Below, in pieces: positions 17,823 to 26,587 of a stretch of 64,000 nucleotides of DNA (the stretch's first letter is position 1; each line of letters starts with the position of its first letter). Origin of the DNA: a bacterium (lineage in GTDB: Bacteria; Planctomycetota; Planctomycetia; Pirellulales; Pirellulaceae). Below the pieces are notes generated by a model. It saw only the letters and a program-made list of their open reading frames with translations, did not search any database and was not told the DNA's origin. Both the position numbers and the translations under genes were made by a program. The DNA lies in NCBI GenBank assembly GCA_016124445.1, contig WGNR01000012.1:310001-374000 (forward strand). Direction: 5' to 3'.

Positions 17823-18995
17823 CTAGTTCGTTCCGGGAGACTGAAATGGATTGTCGCTGACCTCGGCCAGCACGATTTCTTCCTTACGGTCGTGGGCGAT
17901 GTCGATGCAATCTTTCAGCCGCTCAAGTAACGCTTGCTGACGCTCCGGATCAGGGATCAGCGACTTGGGTATGCCCCCCTGGATCGTACGATTGACGTCG
18001 AAGAAAACCAGCGCCTCGTGATCCTCGGCAACGTCGTCGAACAGAACCCAGCGATCCAGGCCAACGCCATCTTCAGATAAGGTGCCGATCCCTTCCTCGA
18101 AGAGCCAGATTTCCTCTTCGTCCGGTATCTCTAGAACCAACGGGATGAGTTGCCGAAATCGGAACCAGGTGAAAAACTGCATCCCAAAGACAAGCAGGCT
18201 CAGCGTCGCGATGATCAGCAGCAAATAGTAGAACGTCGTAACACCACCCAAGCCGCTGGGATCTTCCTGAAATCTCGCCCATATCAGGGCAGCCATAAGC
18301 AGCGTCGGAACGATCAATTGCTTGACCAGGCCGAACGTGGTCGGCACCTTACGATTTCCCTCCGGATCGATTCCGGACGTATACAGCCGAGCCATCAACA
18401 GCCGATTGTCTTCCAAATGAAAATGATCGATCAGTTGAAACTTATCGAACCCGAACTGACGCTCCAGCGCTGGCCAATCAGGAGGGGACGAAGGATGCTC
18501 GAGGGCTCGCTTTCGTAACGCTTCGGCCTGCTCGGCAAACTGCTCGGCCTGCTCTGGTGATTCGAAGTACGTCTTGGACACCAAAAATGCCCGGCGACTT
18601 TGAATATAGAGCGCCAGGTAATCCGGCAAGTTCACCACCCGGCGAATCTTGGTCCAAGGGCGGCGATAAATGCCTCGCTCTCCTTCCAATTCCAGGTAAT
18701 CGTCCCACAACCGCAGTGTCTGACTGCCCGGCGGCACCTTTGTCTTATTCTGAAAACGGTAGAACTGCCGGGTGAGATAGGCTACCAGGAAGATCGAACA
18801 GAGACCGCTAAAAATTGCCAGGTAAGTTAAGAACTCCCACTCCTGCAGCACGAGAAACATCACCCCCATCGGCAGCACGATTAACAGCAGAGAAAGCGCC
18901 TGGGCGTACTCTTTTAGCCAGTCCAGCCATGTCATGCACCGAAAGATAACGCGGATATCTTCCGGCTTGTTTTCGTAGGTAACTTGCAAAGGCAT
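17823..18995 (-). CDS. membrane protein with two YcxB-like modules
   Basis: The 390 residues contain the same layout twice. The first half has an N-terminal strand region (VTYENKPEDIRVIF), two membrane segments (about 33-70), then a PH-like globular part (RLWDDYLELEGERGIYRRPWTKIRRV, LALYIQSRRAFLVSKTYF). The second half repeats it, with IDHFHLEDN, two membrane segments (about 225-275) and IWLFEEGIGTLSEDGVGLDRWVLFDDVAE. This is the YcxB pattern of a two-helix anchor plus cytoplasmic domain, of unknown function. It is convergent with the gene at 16951, eight bases apart. Confidence 0.68.
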   Translation of the reverse strand: MPLQVTYENKPEDIRVIFRCMTWLDWLKEYAQALSLLLIVLPMGVMFLVLQEWEFLTYLAIFSGLCSIFLVAYLTRQFYRFQNKTKVPPGSQTLRLWDDYLELEGERGIYRRPWTKIRRVVNLPDYLALYIQSRRAFLVSKTYFESPEQAEQFAEQAEALRKRALEHPSSPPDWPALERQFGFDKFQLIDHFHLEDNRLLMARLYTSGIDPEGNRKVPTTFGLVKQLIVPTLLMAALIWARFQEDPSGLGGVTTFYYLLLIIATLSLLVFGMQFFTWFRFRQLIPLVLEIPDEEEIWLFEEGIGTLSEDGVGLDRWVLFDDVAEDHEALVFFDVNRTIQGGIPKSLIPDPERQQALLERLKDCIDIAHDRKEEIVLAEVSDNPFQSPGTN

Positions 18996-19130
18996 GGTTT
19001 ATTCAAGGGGCCTGACGCTATCCGGCAGATAGAGCATCTCCGGTTTTCCGTGGAATCGTCCGTCGATTTACGAGAGAATAAAAAGCCAATCTGTGAACTT
19101 CCAATCTCCCGCCTCATGGTTCAGTAGAAA

Positions 19131-20846
19131 ATGATTCGCTCGCCATTTCGTACGTGCTTTGCCGGTCTGCTGCTCCTGATCGCGCTAGCCGGTTTTGCCC
19201 ATGCCAGACCCAATGTCATTCTCGTGATGACTGACGACCAGGGCTACGGCGATCTTGGTCACCATGGCAACCAAACGATCCATACGCCCAATCTGGATCA
19301 GTTTGCCCGGGACAGCGTGCAACTGACTAACTTCTATGTCAGCCCCGTTTGCGCACCGACGCGGGCCTCGTTGATGACGGGCCGTTATTTCTACCGCACT
19401 GGTGTCCTCCACACCTCACGCGGGGCTGCTCGAATGGCGACCGACGAAAAGACGCTAGCCGAGATCTTTCAGGATGCCGGATACGTTACCGGGATTTTCG
19501 GCAAGTGGCACCTGGGAGACAACTACCCCATGCGTCCTCAGGACCAAGGTTTTCAGCACAGTCTGGTTCACAAATCAGGCGGCATCACGCAAGCCCCGGA
19601 CCAGCCGAACGACTACTTCGACCCCATGTTATGGAAAGATGGCCATCCAGTTCAAGCGAAAGGTTATTGTACCGATGTTTTCTTCAGCGAAGCGATCAAC
19701 TTCATTCGACAGAACCACGACCAGCCCTTTTTCGCCTACATTCCAACCAACACCCCGCACACGCCGCTGATCGTCGACGAGGCGGCCTGGCAGCGTTATG
19801 CCAAGCAAGGCCTCGACGAATCGACCGCCAAGGTTTATGCGATGGTCGAGAACATCGACGAAAACTTCGCCCGGCTGCTGGGTACGCTCGACGAGTTGAA
19901 ACTCCGCGAAAACACGATCGTCGTCTTCCTGACCGACAACGGACCGCAGCAACAGCGATACAACGCCGGCCTAAGCGGCCGCAAGACCAGCGTATTGGAA
20001 GGGGGCATTCACGTTCCCTGTTTCGTGCAGTGGCCCAGCAAACTGAAGGCTGGCATGCGAGTCGATTCGCGACAGGCCCACATCGACTGGCTGCCGACGT
20101 TGATCGAAGCCACCGGCATCAAGGCCGACCTGCCCAATCCAATCGATGGCGTCAGCTTCTGGGCGCAATTGTCCGGCAGCCAGGTGCAGCCACTCAAACG
20201 AAATCTTTTCTTCCAGGTTCATCGAGGCCTGCACCCCGAAGCCCAGCACAACGCCGCGGTTCTCGGCCCGCGTTACAAACTGGTGATGAACGTCGGTAGC
20301 TTTCCTTTTGAAAAGCTGAGTGACGTGCCCGAGAAGCGACGAACCGGTATCCAGCTGTTCGACTTGCAGAAGGACCCAGGCGAAAAGAACAATCTGGCCG
20401 AGATGCATCCCGACAAGGTCGAAGAGCTGACCAAAGCGTATGAGGAATGGTTTGCCAGTGTCTCGGCAACGCGGCAGTTCAAAACGCCGCCCATCGTCAT
20501 TGGCTCCGAAGCGACCGAGTCGACGCTATTGTGCCGCTACCAGGATGGTCACTTCGAGGGTGACAAAGCCCTGGGCTGGGACGTCGAAGTCGCCAAGCCC
20601 GTTCTCGTTCAGCTGCGTTTGCACCAGAAAGCCCGGGACGGGGAAAAACTGATGGTAAAGTGGCTTGGCAATGTGACTTCGTTTGAAGTCGAAAACCAAG
20701 AGCAACCAGCCGTCGTCATTCGCCTGGCCCCTGGGACCGACCGCCTGGACGTCTGGCTACAAAAAGAAGATGCCCCGCGCGAGTTCGTCAAAGACAATAG
20801 CATCACCGGCGACGTCATGGTGCAGCCGATTGGTGATGGGGTTTAA
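19131..20846 (+). CDS. exported sulfatase (arylsulfatase family)
   Basis: This 571-residue protein has a signal peptide (MIRSPFRTCFAGLLLLIALAGFAHA) and the type I sulfatase fold. Metal-site residues are in NVILVMTDDQGYGDLG. The formylglycine signature is C74-A-P-T-R, followed by ASLMTGRYFYRTGV, so Cys74 should be converted by a formylglycine-generating enzyme. FGKWHLGDN and VVFLTDNGPQQQRYNAGL GRK complete the site. The C-terminal 100 residues form a separate beta domain. It acts in the periplasm or outside, on sulfated polysaccharides, as expected for marine planctomycetes. The substrate cannot be read. Confidence 0.92.
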   Translation: MIRSPFRTCFAGLLLLIALAGFAHARPNVILVMTDDQGYGDLGHHGNQTIHTPNLDQFARDSVQLTNFYVSPVCAPTRASLMTGRYFYRTGVLHTSRGAARMATDEKTLAEIFQDAGYVTGIFGKWHLGDNYPMRPQDQGFQHSLVHKSGGITQAPDQPNDYFDPMLWKDGHPVQAKGYCTDVFFSEAINFIRQNHDQPFFAYIPTNTPHTPLIVDEAAWQRYAKQGLDESTAKVYAMVENIDENFARLLGTLDELKLRENTIVVFLTDNGPQQQRYNAGLSGRKTSVLEGGIHVPCFVQWPSKLKAGMRVDSRQAHIDWLPTLIEATGIKADLPNPIDGVSFWAQLSGSQVQPLKRNLFFQVHRGLHPEAQHNAAVLGPRYKLVMNVGSFPFEKLSDVPEKRRTGIQLFDLQKDPGEKNNLAEMHPDKVEELTKAYEEWFASVSATRQFKTPPIVIGSEATESTLLCRYQDGHFEGDKALGWDVEVAKPVLVQLRLHQKARDGEKLMVKWLGNVTSFEVENQEQPAVVIRLAPGTDRLDVWLQKEDAPREFVKDNSITGDVMVQPIGDGV

Positions 20847-20862
20847 CCTTGTCATCTCTTTG

Positions 20863-20893
20863 TAGGGTGCGAGCAGCGCAGCGAATCGCACCA
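20863..20893 (+). repeat. dispersed GGGTGCGA/TCGCACC repeat, copy 1
   Basis: The copy starts with TAGGGTGCGAGCAGCGCAG and ends ATCGCACCA. It can fold on itself through GGTGCGA (20866-20872) and TCGCACC (20886-20892). It starts 16 bases after the sulfatase stop. Copies 2 and 3 lie in the opposite orientation at 21338-21378 and 53226-53260. Confidence 0.6.
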
Positions 20894-20929
20894 AATGGAC
20901 AAGCAAAAGCATCGAAACTGGTCCGCAAC

Positions 20930-21322
20930 GTGATAATTACCTTCTCATGGAATCACGACACTGGCCGCGATACTCCAGTCTGCAGTTCAGATAATCTCAA
21001 TCAGGATGGAATCAGCCTGATTGATTGTGCACTCATGGACGATGGTGGACTTCGCATTCAGGAATCCATTGTCTGGCTCGATGAGGGTATCCGTCGAATT
21101 CACGCCGTCGAGTCGGGCGAGTTGGAATCGTCTGATTGGGATCGTGAAACCTGGGGCGTGGCGTTGGGGAACAACGCGGCGCGGATCTATTCGCTTCATG
21201 ACGAGGGGTACTTCCAGATTGTCAGCCTCAAAGGATTCTTGAAAGTACTGGAAACGTGGAGGGCGTTTGTTCAATCGAATCCTTCGGACCAGGAAACGCT
21301 CGAGTTCTCAATTGATGAATAG
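20930..21322 (+). CDS. small protein of unknown function between inverted repeats
   Basis: Starting at GTG 20930 the product is 130 residues (VIITFSWNHDTGRDT...). The frame extends to a TTG at 20849, but that part lies inside a repeat and is probably not translated. It is acidic, with LIDCALMDDGGLRIQESIVWLDEG, IRRIHAVESGELESSDWD, GNNAARIYSLHDEGYFQI and GFLKVLETWRAFVQSNP. No family is recognised; size and acidity resemble SMI1/immunity-type small proteins, but that is only a guess. Inverted copies of a dispersed repeat flank it on both sides. Confidence 0.5.
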   Translation: MIITFSWNHDTGRDTPVCSSDNLNQDGISLIDCALMDDGGLRIQESIVWLDEGIRRIHAVESGELESSDWDRETWGVALGNNAARIYSLHDEGYFQIVSLKGFLKVLETWRAFVQSNPSDQETLEFSIDE

Positions 21323-21337
21323 GGTTGCTCAAGAAGA

Positions 21338-21378
21338 TGGTGCGATGCGTTCGGCTTTGCCTCACTGCTCACACCCTA
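21338..21378 (-). repeat. dispersed GGGTGCGA/TCGCACC repeat, copy 2 (inverted)
   Basis: Read on the minus strand, this copy starts TAGGGTGTGAGCAGTGAGGC and ends ATCGCACCA, matching copy 1 with an insertion of about ten bases in the centre. It begins 16 bases after the stop of the small gene at 20930-21322. Confidence 0.6.
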
Positions 21379-21426
21379 CCAACGAATGACGAAAGACATC
21401 AAGCGACTTACCTGGCTCAAGAAACA

Positions 21427-21465
21427 ACAGTACCCTGCGGAAGGGTGAAAACCGCAGGGCACTGT
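21427..21465. terminator. terminator-like hairpin
   Basis: Arms ACAGT-A-CCCTGCGG and CCGCAGGG-C-ACTGT pair over 13 of 14 positions with an 11-base loop. On the plus strand it is followed by TTAGTTCG, a poor T-tract. It would end transcription of the small gene at 20930-21322. Confidence 0.5.
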
Positions 21466-21601
21466 TTAGTTCGCTATCAGGCTGAAGAGTTTTTGTTTAG
21501 TCGACTCCGTCCCCCAAAAAACATACCTGATGACGTGGGTGACTTCCTGTTCGTTCGTCGCAATTTCGCGTAATGGGTTCGTGCGATTGTTCGGTCCGCC
21601 G

Positions 21602-21662
21602 TTGACCTCTTGAAAGGTTATCTCCCTTCACCTTTCAAATATTGACCCAGAGGTAAACCTCT
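21602..21662. ncRNA. candidate structured RNA with mutually exclusive stems
   Basis: ACCTCT occurs at 21605-21610 and again at 21657-21662, and AGAGGT between them at 21649-21654 can pair with either. The first pairing encloses a 9-bp hairpin, TTGAAAGGT / ACCTTTCAA (21610-21618, 21630-21638). The second makes a local hairpin with loop AA. Downstream on + is GACTAGTC followed by TTTTTT (21698-21711). The layout resembles a switching leader, but no downstream gene on + starts nearby, so it could be a free small RNA. The pairings are seen; the function is not known. Confidence 0.35.
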
Positions 21663-21780
21663 CGCATGGGCATTAAGTTATCGATGTTGATCGGATTTGA
21701 CTAGTCTTTTTTCTGATTTTCTTCATCGTGGACAAAGAACAACCTTCAAATCATTTCGAACAACTTGAAAGGCGCATGAA

Positions 21781-21808
21781 AAAGCCGCCTGCGTTTTGCG
21801 ACGGCTTT
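21781..21808 (-). terminator. intrinsic terminator of rplU
   Basis: Stem AAAGCCG (21781-21787) with CGGCTTT (21802-21808). On the minus strand the stem is followed by a run of T residues (from AAAAA just left of 21781). It lies 60 bases beyond the rplU stop. Confidence 0.7.
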
Positions 21809-21868
21809 GTTTTGTACGCTTCGGAACACCGCGTTAGTTGTTAGCTAACTATCTCTTCGCGGTTTGCT

Positions 21869-22183
21869 CTAACCAACGATCTCGCTGATCTTCACTTTGG
21901 TGTAGAGTTGGCGATGGCCCGTTTTGGTTTTGCTGTTCTTACGACGGCGAAACTTTTGAATGGTCAGCTTCTCGCCTTGGACGACACCAAGGACTTCTGC
22001 TTTGACCGAGGCACCGTCCACCGATGGCTGGCCAATCTTGACACCTTCTTCGCCCGAGACGAGCAAGACGTTCTCGAACGTCAACGCGTCGCCGGTCGTG
22101 GCTTCGGCCCGGTAGTCGATCCGCAGTTCTTGGCCCTGCTCGACTTTGATTTGCTTACCGTCTTCTTGAATGATGGCGTACAT
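21869..22183 (-). CDS. rplU: 50S ribosomal protein L21
   Basis: A 104-residue L21 with the usual start MYAIIQEDGKQIKVEQGQEL and signature C-terminus KFRRRKNSKTKTGHRQLYTKVKI. The length is normal for bacteria. The ATG at 22183 was chosen because upstream residues are not part of the family. It binds 23S rRNA in the large subunit. RNase E/G lies 220 bases upstream on the same strand, an arrangement seen in several bacteria. rpmA (L27), its usual partner, is not downstream here; an intrinsic terminator follows instead. Confidence 0.95.
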   Translation of the reverse strand: MYAIIQEDGKQIKVEQGQELRIDYRAEATTGDALTFENVLLVSGEEGVKIGQPSVDGASVKAEVLGVVQGEKLTIQKFRRRKNSKTKTGHRQLYTKVKISEIVG

Positions 22184-22403
22184 CCGACTGATTCCAATCG
22201 CGGCTACGTATTTTGAATAGCCCCAGGTGAGGCAAATAGGTTCTAGGGAAACCACACAATTTACCGGCCAAGTCCCGAGTTGTCGAGGGCCGGAGGCCAA
22301 TTTCTTGGAATTGCCATGGGCCGCAACCGACCACCAGCAGCGTCCCTGGCAGGATCTATTCCGGCCAGGGCAGCCCAGGCGTAAACACAGGCCAAATAAT
22401 GAC

Positions 22404-24092
22404 TTACCGGCGACCGTTTCGCGACGTGTCTTGCGGGTCGGTCAGGTAGATTCGGCGGCCTTCGGCGTCTTTGCATTCGACTTCCACGTGTTCCGGGAAG
22501 ACCGACTCGCTGCCGATGATATGCACCACCACGCCGTTCTCATCTTCGATCAGGGCGATCTCGCGGCGTTTCTTGTTGTTCAGGTAGGCGGCGACCTCTT
22601 CGTTCACGCGGCAGTTGATCTGCGACGCCTTGGGCTGCTGGGCTGCGGCAATCAACACCCGGGTCACTTCGATCGCCATGCTTTCCGAAGATTTCACCAC
22701 GCCGCGGCCGCTGCAACAGGGGCAATCCCGGAAGATACTTCGCTTCAAGCTCGGACGAACCCGCTGACGCGTCATTTCGACCAAACCGAACGGACTGGTC
22801 CGCAAGATCTTGGTGCGGGCACGGTCCCGTTTGACGGCGTCCTTAAGGGCTCGTTCGACGTTCGCACGATGCTTCTCGCGCCGCATGTCGATGAAGTCGT
22901 TGACAATCACACCGCCCAGGTCGCGCAGGCGAAGCTGCCGGGCGATCTCTTTGGCTGCCATCAGGTTTAACTGGTAGGCCGCTTCTTCCGAGGTGCCGTC
23001 ATAACGGAAGTTGCCGCTGTTGACGTCGATCGCGACGAGTGCTTCGGTCTGATCGATCACGATCGAGCCGCCGCGCGACAAAGGGACTTCGCGCTGATGA
23101 ATCTTGGCAATCTCTTCGTCAAGATTGTACTTGCGAAACAGGGCGGTCTTCGTATCGTGCCGCTGCAAGCGATCGACGAAGCGAGGCATGACCAACTGGA
23201 GGAATTCCTTGGCCGCTTCGTACTGTTCTTTGCGGTCAATGTAGATGGCGTCGACATCCGCCGCGAAGATATCGCGAATGGTGCGGATGATCATGTCGCT
23301 CTCTTCGTAGATCTCGCAAGGACCGGTGGTCTTCTTGATGCGACGCACGATCAACCGCCACAGCCGCAACAGGTACGCCATGTCGCGTGAGAGATCTTTC
23401 TTGGTTCGATCTTGTCCGGCCGTTCGCACGATGAAACCAAGCCCCTTGGGCGGATCAAGGTCGAGTAGCGTGTTTCGCAACCGACGGCGAACCTGGTCGT
23501 CGTCGATCTTGCGAGAAACACCCACACGACCCAGTGCCGGCATCAGCACCAGGTAACGGCCCGGGATGCTGATGTAGGTGGAAAGGGTCGGACCCTTGTT
23601 GCCGATACCTTCTTTGATGACCTGGACGAGGACTTCGTCACCCCGCTTGAAGATCTCTTGGATCGGCGGCTTGATCCGCGGTCGGGCACCGGGACGTGGT
23701 CGTCGGCCGCGACGCTGCTGGGTCTTGGTTCCGCCGCTCGAAGGAGCATCGTCCTCTTCCTCGTCGTCATCATCGCCGAAATCGCTGCCGAAGCGCGATG
23801 CGGCGAGGTCTTCAGGACGATCGTACTGGGCGGAAGGATCGTAGCCGCCCTGACGGAAGTATTGCGGCTCGACGTCGCTGATGTGCAGAAAGCCATTCTT
23901 GCCGACACCGAAGTCGACGAAGGCAGCTTGAATGCTGGGTTCCAGATTGACGACAACCCCTTTGTAGATGTTGCCGACGAAATTCTCTTGGCTGGTTCGT
24001 TCGAGATAGAATTCCTCGAGGATTCCGTCCTCGACGATCGCAATCCGGCATTCTTCCGGCTGCGATACGTTAATCAGCATCTCTTTTTTCAT
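22404..24092 (-). CDS. rng: Rne/Rng family ribonuclease (RNase E/G)
   Basis: From the ATG at 24092 this is 562 residues; a start 30 bases upstream is also open. It has an S1 domain split by an insertion. FVGNIYKGVVVNLEPSIQAAFVDFG and KNGFLHISD come before it, and FKRGDEVLVQVIKEGIGNKGP after it. Then come the RNase H-like and DNase I-like catalytic parts: ALVAIDVNSGNF and GGVIVNDFIDM carry the metal-binding acids. CPCCSGRGVV is the zinc-link region. It processes rRNA and starts mRNA decay by 5'-end-sensing cleavage. The insert of about 65 residues (DDDDEEEDD, then QQRRGRRPRPGARPR) is unusual. Confidence 0.92.
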   Translation of the reverse strand: MKKEMLINVSQPEECRIAIVEDGILEEFYLERTSQENFVGNIYKGVVVNLEPSIQAAFVDFGVGKNGFLHISDVEPQYFRQGGYDPSAQYDRPEDLAASRFGSDFGDDDDEEEDDAPSSGGTKTQQRRGRRPRPGARPRIKPPIQEIFKRGDEVLVQVIKEGIGNKGPTLSTYISIPGRYLVLMPALGRVGVSRKIDDDQVRRRLRNTLLDLDPPKGLGFIVRTAGQDRTKKDLSRDMAYLLRLWRLIVRRIKKTTGPCEIYEESDMIIRTIRDIFAADVDAIYIDRKEQYEAAKEFLQLVMPRFVDRLQRHDTKTALFRKYNLDEEIAKIHQREVPLSRGGSIVIDQTEALVAIDVNSGNFRYDGTSEEAAYQLNLMAAKEIARQLRLRDLGGVIVNDFIDMRREKHRANVERALKDAVKRDRARTKILRTSPFGLVEMTRQRVRPSLKRSIFRDCPCCSGRGVVKSSESMAIEVTRVLIAAAQQPKASQINCRVNEEVAAYLNNKKRREIALIEDENGVVVHIIGSESVFPEHVEVECKDAEGRRIYLTDPQDTSRNGRR

Positions 24093-24122
24093 GAAAAGCT
24101 CGCTTTGGTGCATGGGGTTCAT

Positions 24123-24779
24123 GACCGCGAAAGCTTTTTCGAAGGGATGGTTGCGACTGATTTTGTCTCGGCTGGCAGAAGCCCCAGTACCGAGCCCGGT
24201 CCGGATCTTCTACGGCAGCAGCCCGATGGCGACTGGTAGAGTTTTCACGCGGATTGTCCGGTTTTCCAACAGTGTGTTCCTTGGCAGGCAACATGATTTC
24301 GCCAGATAGCAATCTCGCCGGGACGGAGTCATCAGGAAGGGATCTTGCGATGTCGTCTAGCTGCCTGATCGCTCAAAGTGCTTCGGTCTTGCGTTGCCCT
24401 TGAAGAAGAGGAACTGCCGGCTCTGGCGGTGGGCGGCTTGGGTCTCGCGCCTCGTTTCCTAAAGATGGTTCAGCCTTGTGAGGGCCAAGTCGTCCTTTGG
24501 TCGCTGGTCTTGGGGAATCGGTCCAACCGGAAGCAAGCTTTTTAAAAGTCCCTGCTCGCGGCCGAGTTGCCTTTCGTTTCGATAAAAGCTGTCGTGCCTT
24601 GAACCTGTGTCAAGGGATTCGACGAATAACGATTCGCCGAAAAAATATTCTGTGTGATTTATCTGGTTGACCCTGTTTGACTCTATCTAACGCAGCTTCC
24701 CAGGGTCATCATCTTCTTGGCCGCCACCAGGTCGTAGGAACATCGGCCGATTGATTCAGTCCGATCCTACCGCAAGTTG
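24123..24779. other. 657-bp intergenic region upstream of the RNase E/G gene
   Basis: No protein-coding frame is convincing. On the minus strand a TTGACA at 24613-24608 could be the -35 box of the RNase gene promoter, but the -10 is weak. Such a promoter would give a leader of more than 450 bases. RNase E genes in enterobacteria have long autoregulatory leaders, so that is a possible function. No terminator with a T-tract was seen after ptsI. Confidence 0.4.
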
Positions 24780-26516
24780 TTAGGCCTCGTCAGGAAACAA
24801 TCGCCGTAAGCTCTCTCGCAGCAAGCGTTTAATTTCCCAAGCATTGTCCATGTCTCGCACGCGAGCCGCCAGTTCCCGGCATTTCTCGGCACTGACGGTG
24901 CGGCAAATCTGCTTGATTTCCGGGATGGCACTCGGTGTAACACTCAAGCTACGCAAACCCATGCCGATTAGCAACATGGTATAGACCGGATTCCCCCCCA
25001 TCTGGCCGCATAAAGTGACTCCAATTTTCGCCTTGTTGGCGGAATCGACAGCCATTTGAATCAGCCTGAGAACGGCCGGATCGCAGTTGTTGTAAAGCGA
25101 GGCCACGTCAGGATTATTGCGGTCTACGGCTAATGTATACTGGACTAGATCGTTGGTTCCAATACTGATGAAATCGATTTCCTGAGCGAATCGATCCAAC
25201 ATAATGACGCTCGATGGGACTTCAACCATAATGCCGACTTTGAGGTCTCGGTTAAAGGCGATCGACTGCTCTTCCAGGTCTTCCATCAGATCCGAAAGGA
25301 TCATCTTGGCCTGACGCAGCTCGTGCAGCGTGCTGACCAGCGGGAACATCACCGAGACGTCTCCCAGCACGCTGGCCCGTAAGATGGCCCTCAGCTGGCG
25401 GCGGAACTGGTCGGTGTTCTGCAGCGACAGACGAATGCTGCGAAGCCCCAGAAATGGATTCTGCTCCGGCGGGTGATCCTCGCCGAAGATCTTGTCGGCT
25501 CCCAAGTCCAACGTCCGAATGACGATCGGGCTGCCCTGCATATCGCGAATCACTTTGGCGTAGACCTGGTAGTGGTCTTCCTCGGTCGGTTCGCTGTCTT
25601 GGCCCAGGTAAAGGAATTCGGTTCGATACAACCCAACGCCAGCAGCACCTCGTTCGATGCAGGCATCGGCTTCGTGAGGGAACTCGATGTTGGCCATCAG
25701 GTGGATCGTTTCGCCGTCGGTTGTGACGGCCGGCAGATCGCGGAGACTTCGCAGACGGATCTCGTTCTGCCGCTGATGTTCGACTTCTTTCTCGTAGCGT
25801 TCGATCGTTTCATCGTCGGGATTAACGATCACGCGTCCCTGGTGCCCATCGATGATCAGCATCGTGTCAGTCTGAATGTCCCGTAAGTTCGCACCGACAC
25901 CCACCACTGCTGGCAATTCGAGTGCTTCTGCCACGATCGCCGAGTGACTACCAGGTCCGCCCACTTCGGTCACGATGCCGCGGATGTTGACGCGATCGAG
26001 ATTGGCCATTTCGCTGGGCGTTAAGTCCCTGGCGATCACGATCGACGGTTCTTTGGCCGCCAGCTTCTTCTTGGCATCAGCGCCGAACAAGACGTTCAGC
26101 AAACGTTGTTCGATGTCGCGAAAGTCACCCGCTCGTTCGCGGAGGAAGGGATTGGGAACCCGTTCAAAGAACTGGATATAGCGGGCAAACGATTGTGAGA
26201 CAGCGTATTCGGCCGTGTAGTGCCGATAGCGAATCGAGTCGACCAGCGACGCATTCAGCTTTTCGTCGCGAACCATCTGCAAGTGGGCCGAAAAGATTGC
26301 CCCATACTGGTCGCCCAGTTCGGTGGCGACTTCATTCTGGCTGGCCTGGATTTGCTCGGCGACCTGGTCCATGGCATTGGCCAGACGTTTGAGCTCGGCG
26401 TCGACGTTGGCCCGAGAGATAAAGCGGCGTGTGACTCTTGGCTGCTGGTCGTCGACCACCATGGCCTTGGCGATGGCCACGCCGGGAGAGACCGCAATCC
26501 CTTGAAGAACACGCAT
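24780..26516 (-). CDS. ptsI: phosphoenolpyruvate-protein phosphotransferase (PTS enzyme I)
   Basis: A 578-residue enzyme I of normal length. It begins RVLQGIAVSPGVAIAKAMVV, has the phospho-histidine site GGPGSHSAIVAEALELPAVVG (His191), and the PEP/Mg-binding barrel with GVGLYRTEFLYLG, VIRTLDLGADK, LGLRSIRLSL, IDFISIGTNDLVQYTLAVDR and TLCGQMGGNP (Cys near the C-terminus). There is no N-terminal GAF domain, so it is not the EI-Ntr form. It transfers phosphate from PEP to HPr. It is last in a minus-strand operon hpf-ptsN-ptsH-ptsI, 71 bases after ptsH. Confidence 0.95.
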   Translation of the reverse strand: MRVLQGIAVSPGVAIAKAMVVDDQQPRVTRRFISRANVDAELKRLANAMDQVAEQIQASQNEVATELGDQYGAIFSAHLQMVRDEKLNASLVDSIRYRHYTAEYAVSQSFARYIQFFERVPNPFLRERAGDFRDIEQRLLNVLFGADAKKKLAAKEPSIVIARDLTPSEMANLDRVNIRGIVTEVGGPGSHSAIVAEALELPAVVGVGANLRDIQTDTMLIIDGHQGRVIVNPDDETIERYEKEVEHQRQNEIRLRSLRDLPAVTTDGETIHLMANIEFPHEADACIERGAAGVGLYRTEFLYLGQDSEPTEEDHYQVYAKVIRDMQGSPIVIRTLDLGADKIFGEDHPPEQNPFLGLRSIRLSLQNTDQFRRQLRAILRASVLGDVSVMFPLVSTLHELRQAKMILSDLMEDLEEQSIAFNRDLKVGIMVEVPSSVIMLDRFAQEIDFISIGTNDLVQYTLAVDRNNPDVASLYNNCDPAVLRLIQMAVDSANKAKIGVTLCGQMGGNPVYTMLLIGMGLRSLSVTPSAIPEIKQICRTVSAEKCRELAARVRDMDNAWEIKRLLRESLRRLFPDEA

Positions 26517-26587
26517 TAGTTAAGGCTCAAAACTCAGGCTCAAACTCATAGTTAGCAGGACGGGCAAACTGACCATCGGGCGGGCAA

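Larger units (their letters stand above)
21323..21868. other. 546-bp intergenic region with several stem-loops
   Basis: No convincing gene. It holds repeat copy 2 (21338-21378), a terminator-like hairpin (21427-21465), a possible switchable structure (21602-21662) and the rplU terminator (21781-21808). An 82-codon frame (21325-21573) spans the repeat and hairpin and looks spurious. Confidence 0.6.

Noticed and set aside
20849..20929. N-terminal extension of the small gene to a TTG
   Set aside because: The extension consists of the dispersed repeat, so translation from the GTG at 20930 is more likely.
21325..21573. An 82-codon frame after the repeat
   Set aside because: It crosses repeat copy 2 and a terminator-like hairpin and has no protein-like pattern.
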